Below are positions 61,160-64,000 of a stretch of DNA of 64,000 nucleotides, in pieces. The stretch comes from CAVVAE01 sp963746185 (GTDB lineage Bacteria; Actinomycetota; Actinomycetes; Propionibacteriales; Nocardioidaceae): the NCBI GenBank assembly GCA_963746185.1, contig CAVVAE010000002.1:434001-498000 (forward strand), given 5' to 3'. How positions within the stretch are numbered: position 1 is the stretch's first letter; each line of letters starts with the position of its first letter. The translations under genes were made by a program, and so were the position numbers. Under the pieces are notes generated by a model. That model saw only the letters and a program-made list of their open reading frames with translations. It had not been told where the DNA came from and searched no databases.

Positions 61160-62008
61160 ATGGCGTTGCGAACCCGACAGCGAGTACGCGTGCTGGGGCC
61201 GGCAGACCTCAACGACGTACGCCGCCTGCTCCTCCGCGACCCGGTGACCCACGTCTTCGTCGACCATCGCGTGCGTATCACGCGGATGGAACCACGTTGG
61301 CTGGGTGGCGAGATCTGGGGCTATCACGAAGGCGACCAGCTCGTGTCGCTGTGCCACGCCGCAGCCAACCTCGCTCCGGTGCTCGGAACCCCCGAGGCGC
61401 TCGACGCCTTCGCCGCCCGCGCACTTACGCAGGGCCGCAAGTGCGGATCTATCATGGGCCCCGAGGACGAAGTCCGCCATCTCTGGCGGCTGCTCGGACC
61501 TGACTGGGGACCGGCCCGTTCCATCCGTCCCCGACAACCGTTCATGGTTCTCGACAAGCAACCGGAGGTCGAACCCTCCCCGCGCGTACGACGAGTGCGG
61601 CCCGACGAGCTCGACCTGCTCTACCCCGCCTGCGTGGCGATGTACACCGAGGAGCTCGGGGTATCACCCGAAGCCAGCGGGGGCGCCCGCCTCTACCGAG
61701 CTCGGGTTGCGCAGCTCATCTCCAAAGGACACGCCTTTGCGCTGATCGACAACGACGAGGTCCTTTTCAAGGCCGAGTTGGGCGCTGTCACGCCACACGC
61801 CTCGCACCTGCAGAGCGTGTGGGTCGACCCTCGCTACCGCGCTCAAGGGTTAGCCGCAGGCGCCGTGGCCGCGGTCTGCGAGACGGCGTTGAACGACTGC
61901 GCACCCGTCGTGTCGCTGTACGTCAACGACCACAACGAGGCAGCGCGCAAGACCTACGACAAGGTCGGCTTCGTCGAGACCGGACGCTTCGCGACGATCC
62001 TCTTCTGA
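61160..62008 (+). CDS. DUF4081 family N-acetyltransferase
   Basis: A 282-residue GNAT protein with an N-terminal DUF4081 domain (LGPADLNDVRRLLLRDPVTH), common in actinobacteria. The C-terminal acetyltransferase domain has QSVWVDPRYRAQGLAAGAVA (acetyl-CoA loop, near residue 220) and the closing YVNDHNEAARKTYDKVGF. The substrate is unknown. ATG 61160 has AGGAGG 8 nt ahead; the in-frame GTG at 61151 sits directly on that site. It is divergent from the CapA-like gene. Confidence 0.8.
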   Translation: MALRTRQRVRVLGPADLNDVRRLLLRDPVTHVFVDHRVRITRMEPRWLGGEIWGYHEGDQLVSLCHAAANLAPVLGTPEALDAFAARALTQGRKCGSIMGPEDEVRHLWRLLGPDWGPARSIRPRQPFMVLDKQPEVEPSPRVRRVRPDELDLLYPACVAMYTEELGVSPEASGGARLYRARVAQLISKGHAFALIDNDEVLFKAELGAVTPHASHLQSVWVDPRYRAQGLAAGAVAAVCETALNDCAPVVSLYVNDHNEAARKTYDKVGFVETGRFATILF

Positions 62009-62084
62009 CGAAGCAGCGTTCTGACGCGGCCGCGCAGACTCAGGTACCCGCTGATTGAGCCGGTCGAAATCACCGGAGCCCTGC

Positions 62085-63305
62085 TCAGCGCGGGCTGACC
62101 CGAATGATCCGGTCGTTGCCTCCACCGTTGTCCGTCGTCACCAGCAGGTCCTTGTTGGCCGACTGCACGACGGACCGCAAGCGTCCAAACGTGCCACGCA
62201 TCGCGGCTGGAGACTTGACCCATACCAGCCTGTTGCGACGGTCGAACTTCATGAACAGCAGCCTCGACGCCTTGAGTGCGCACACGGCAAGTGTTCCCTT
62301 GTAGCGGCCCCACTTCTTGCCGTGGACCCAGACGGCGCCGGATGTCGCGAGCGTCGGGAAGCCTGACTTCCAGCGAGCCCCGATCTGCCGCCCCGGAAGG
62401 CTGAAGTCGGTCATCGGCCTCGACTCGTTGTAGCCCGGGACCGGGTTCCATCCGTAGTTGCCGCCACGGACCATGCGGTTGACCTCGTCATCCCGGTCGG
62501 TGCCCTGCTCGACCGCCCACATCGTCCCGCCCGGCCGCAAGGCCAACCCTTGGACGTTGCGATGGCCGTAGTTGTGGATGTAGCGACGCTTCTTGCTGGA
62601 GGAGTGTGCCCACGGGTTCGACGGCCACGGCCTACCGGTCAGCCGGTTGAGCCGCAGCACCTTGCCGTTGAGACTGCGCTTGTTCTGGGGGTTGGTGCCG
62701 ACGGCCGAGTCGCCGGTGCCGACCCACAGCGCTCCCTCGGACCCGAAGCGCAGCCGGCATCCACCATGGCGACCTGACGTGATCTGGATGCCGCGCAGCA
62801 ACGTGTCGATGATCCGGGCGTGTGTGTTACGGGCGTTCAGCCGCCAAGCGAGAACGCGGATGTCATGCCGGCCGCCACTTTGGTGGCCGCTGCAGGTGTA
62901 GAACCGGTGGTTCCGGTTGAAGTTGGGGTCGTCCACGATCGACATCAGCCCGGTCTCGCCGCCGTGCCAGATGCCTCCAGGTCCGTTGGCCAGCACCCGT
63001 GTCCTGTGGCCTGGCCGGTGGAACAGCACACGTTCGCGGTCGCGCTCGGTCACAAGCCAGCTGCCACTCGGGAGTACGGCGACGTCCCACGGGTGATCGA
63101 GCCGGCGCTGCACGACGCGCGTCCGCAGCGATGGCAGCGCGGCCCGCTGAGCAGTTGGGGAACCCACCTGTGTGCCAGGTTCACTGCTTACGGGCGATGC
63201 CGAAGTCTGTGGCGGCTCAGCAAACGCGGTGAACAGCATCACCCCCGCAACCGAGGGAATGACGATGCGGTGGACACGGACTCTGACCTTTTCCAAAGCA
63301 GTCAC
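62085..63305 (-). CDS. Secreted PQQ-dependent sugar dehydrogenase-like protein (GSDH family)
   Basis: A 406-residue exported beta-propeller of the soluble glucose/aldose-sugar dehydrogenase family. The signal peptide (VHRIVIPSVAGVMLFTAFA) is followed by blades with HPWDVAVLPSGSWLVTERD, GGETGLMSIVDDPNF and GHRNVQGLALRPGG, and the calcium- and PQQ-contacting region GGNYGWNPVPG. The usual substrate is an aldose sugar, but many homologues lack a tested activity. GTG 63305 begins the signal peptide; the frame is open to 63428, overlapping the next gene. It ends 77 nt from the convergent GNAT gene. Confidence 0.75.
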   Translation of the reverse strand: MTALEKVRVRVHRIVIPSVAGVMLFTAFAEPPQTSASPVSSEPGTQVGSPTAQRAALPSLRTRVVQRRLDHPWDVAVLPSGSWLVTERDRERVLFHRPGHRTRVLANGPGGIWHGGETGLMSIVDDPNFNRNHRFYTCSGHQSGGRHDIRVLAWRLNARNTHARIIDTLLRGIQITSGRHGGCRLRFGSEGALWVGTGDSAVGTNPQNKRSLNGKVLRLNRLTGRPWPSNPWAHSSSKKRRYIHNYGHRNVQGLALRPGGTMWAVEQGTDRDDEVNRMVRGGNYGWNPVPGYNESRPMTDFSLPGRQIGARWKSGFPTLATSGAVWVHGKKWGRYKGTLAVCALKASRLLFMKFDRRNRLVWVKSPAAMRGTFGRLRSVVQSANKDLLVTTDNGGGNDRIIRVSPR

Positions 63306-63351
63306 ATCAGAGAGTAAACACCCCCCGCCACCGGATGGCGACAGACGGTCA

Positions 63352-64000
63352 TCAAATCGGGCCCGGAGCCTCCGCACTGTCCGGCAGTACGACGCCAGCG
63401 CGCCGGAGCGGCGACGTCCAGGCAACAATCACGGCGACCACGCTCAGCGAAGCCATCACGACCAACGCGTGCCGAACACCGACAACTTGGCCCAAAGCGC
63501 CGCCGACGAGCGCTCCGAGCGTCCAGCCCAGACCCCACGACAGCATCCGCCCGGCAGTGTTGACCCGGCCGAGCAGCGCCTCGGGCGTGACCTGCTGGCG
63601 GTAGGAGATGGAGTTCACGACAACGAGGGTGTAGGCGCTGCTCCAGCACAACATCCCTGCCGCCGCCAGCTGCCACGACGTCGTGAAGGCAGTCGCAATC
63701 CCGAGAACTGCCGAGACGGGCAGTGCACGCAAGGCAATCACGGCGGCGCTCGCGTGTCGAAGCAACCGTGGCAAGACGATCGAGGCGAGCAGCGCTCCGA
63801 CGCTCCAGCCGGCGTACACGAGACCGAACCGAATTCCCGCGGTCCCGACCCCGAGCACACGGTCACACCACACGACCAGCAGCGCCACGAAGCCGCCGCC
63901 CGCCAGACACTGGATGGTGCCGATCACGGTCATGGTCCGGACACCCGCGTGGTTGACGAGGAACCGCAACCCCTCCCCGATGTCGGAGAACAACACCCGG
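63352..64000 (-). CDS. MFS transporter, C-terminal part (EntS-like exporter family)
   Basis: The frame covers the last ~216 residues of a major facilitator and runs off the right edge. About six membrane segments are present. The motif SISYRQQVTPEALLGRVN is typical of the enterobactin-exporter-like (MFS_3) group. It is the exporter family often near siderophore or drug-resistance genes, but the rest of the context is outside the window. The start lies beyond 64000. Confidence 0.75.
   Translation of the reverse strand, partial: RVLFSDIGEGLRFLVNHAGVRTMTVIGTIQCLAGGGFVALLVVWCDRVLGVGTAGIRFGLVYAGWSVGALLASIVLPRLLRHASAAVIALRALPVSAVLGIATAFTTSWQLAAAGMLCWSSAYTLVVVNSISYRQQVTPEALLGRVNTAGRMLSWGLGWTLGALVGGALGQVVGVRHALVVMASLSVVAVIVAWTSPLRRAGVVLPDSAEAPGPI

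Noticed and set aside
1..64000. tRNA, rRNA, CRISPR arrays, riboswitches, integrases and transposases.
   Set aside because: I scanned by eye for T-loop-like motifs, spaced repeats and recombinase motifs and saw none. A covariance-model search would be needed to exclude small RNAs.

Overview
The window is a stretch of chromosome from a high-GC Gram-positive actinobacterium, most likely of the Propionibacteriales/Nocardioidaceae type. This rests on strongly GC-biased third codon positions, many GTG starts with good ribosome binding sites, a mycothione reductase, a BTAD-type regulator, a DUF4439 ferritin-like gene beside rimP, and the order proS, HAD, rimP, nusA, ylxR, infB, rbfA, truB, ribF, rpsO, pnp, M16 peptidase, dapB. 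No rRNA or tRNA gene, CRISPR array, integrase or transposase was seen.

Layout. 1-4.9 kb: end of an unknown gene, a DUF1232 protein and two secreted peptidases (S15 and S8). 5.1-7.7 kb: an isolated, more A/T-rich toxin-like gene (two DUF4157 domains plus a GIY-YIG-like domain), bracketed by a diverged 68-bp direct repeat of the 3' end of a Tad pilus gene. 7.9-12.5 kb: a compact Tad/Flp pilus operon (tadA, tadB, frameshifted tadC, a 56-residue pilin, two TadE-like and one TadG-like gene), divergent from a MocR/PdxR regulator. 14-32 kb: accessory and housekeeping metabolism, including secreted proteins, a regulator pseudogene, mycothione reductase, an MFS transporter, a BTAD/ATPase regulator followed by an FAD oxidoreductase, a PanE-like reductase, nagA and azlCD. 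32-51 kb: the conserved core, dapB (frameshifted) through rimP, interrupted by an M36 peptidase and a VOC gene. 51-64 kb: Tat lipoprotein, ferritin-like protein, M43 peptidase, a QueA-like/SDR operon under a SoxR/MerR-type promoter, kelch lipoprotein, HAD phosphatase, proS, a CapA-like lipoprotein, GNAT, a PQQ-type sugar dehydrogenase and a partial MFS exporter.

How the genes work together. The core block is the translation, transcription-elongation and RNA-decay module: ribosome maturation (RimP, RbfA), NusA, IF-2, tRNA pseudouridylation, FAD synthesis, S15, PNPase. Envelope and secreted functions (Tad pilus, four exported peptidases of different classes, several lipoproteins) suggest a soil or sediment saprophyte. 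The features most worth a second look are a family of four nearly identical ~70-bp hairpin elements, three of which begin 6-9 nt after a stop codon; the repeat-bracketed DUF4157 gene; and the SoxR-like operator ahead of the QueA-like operon.
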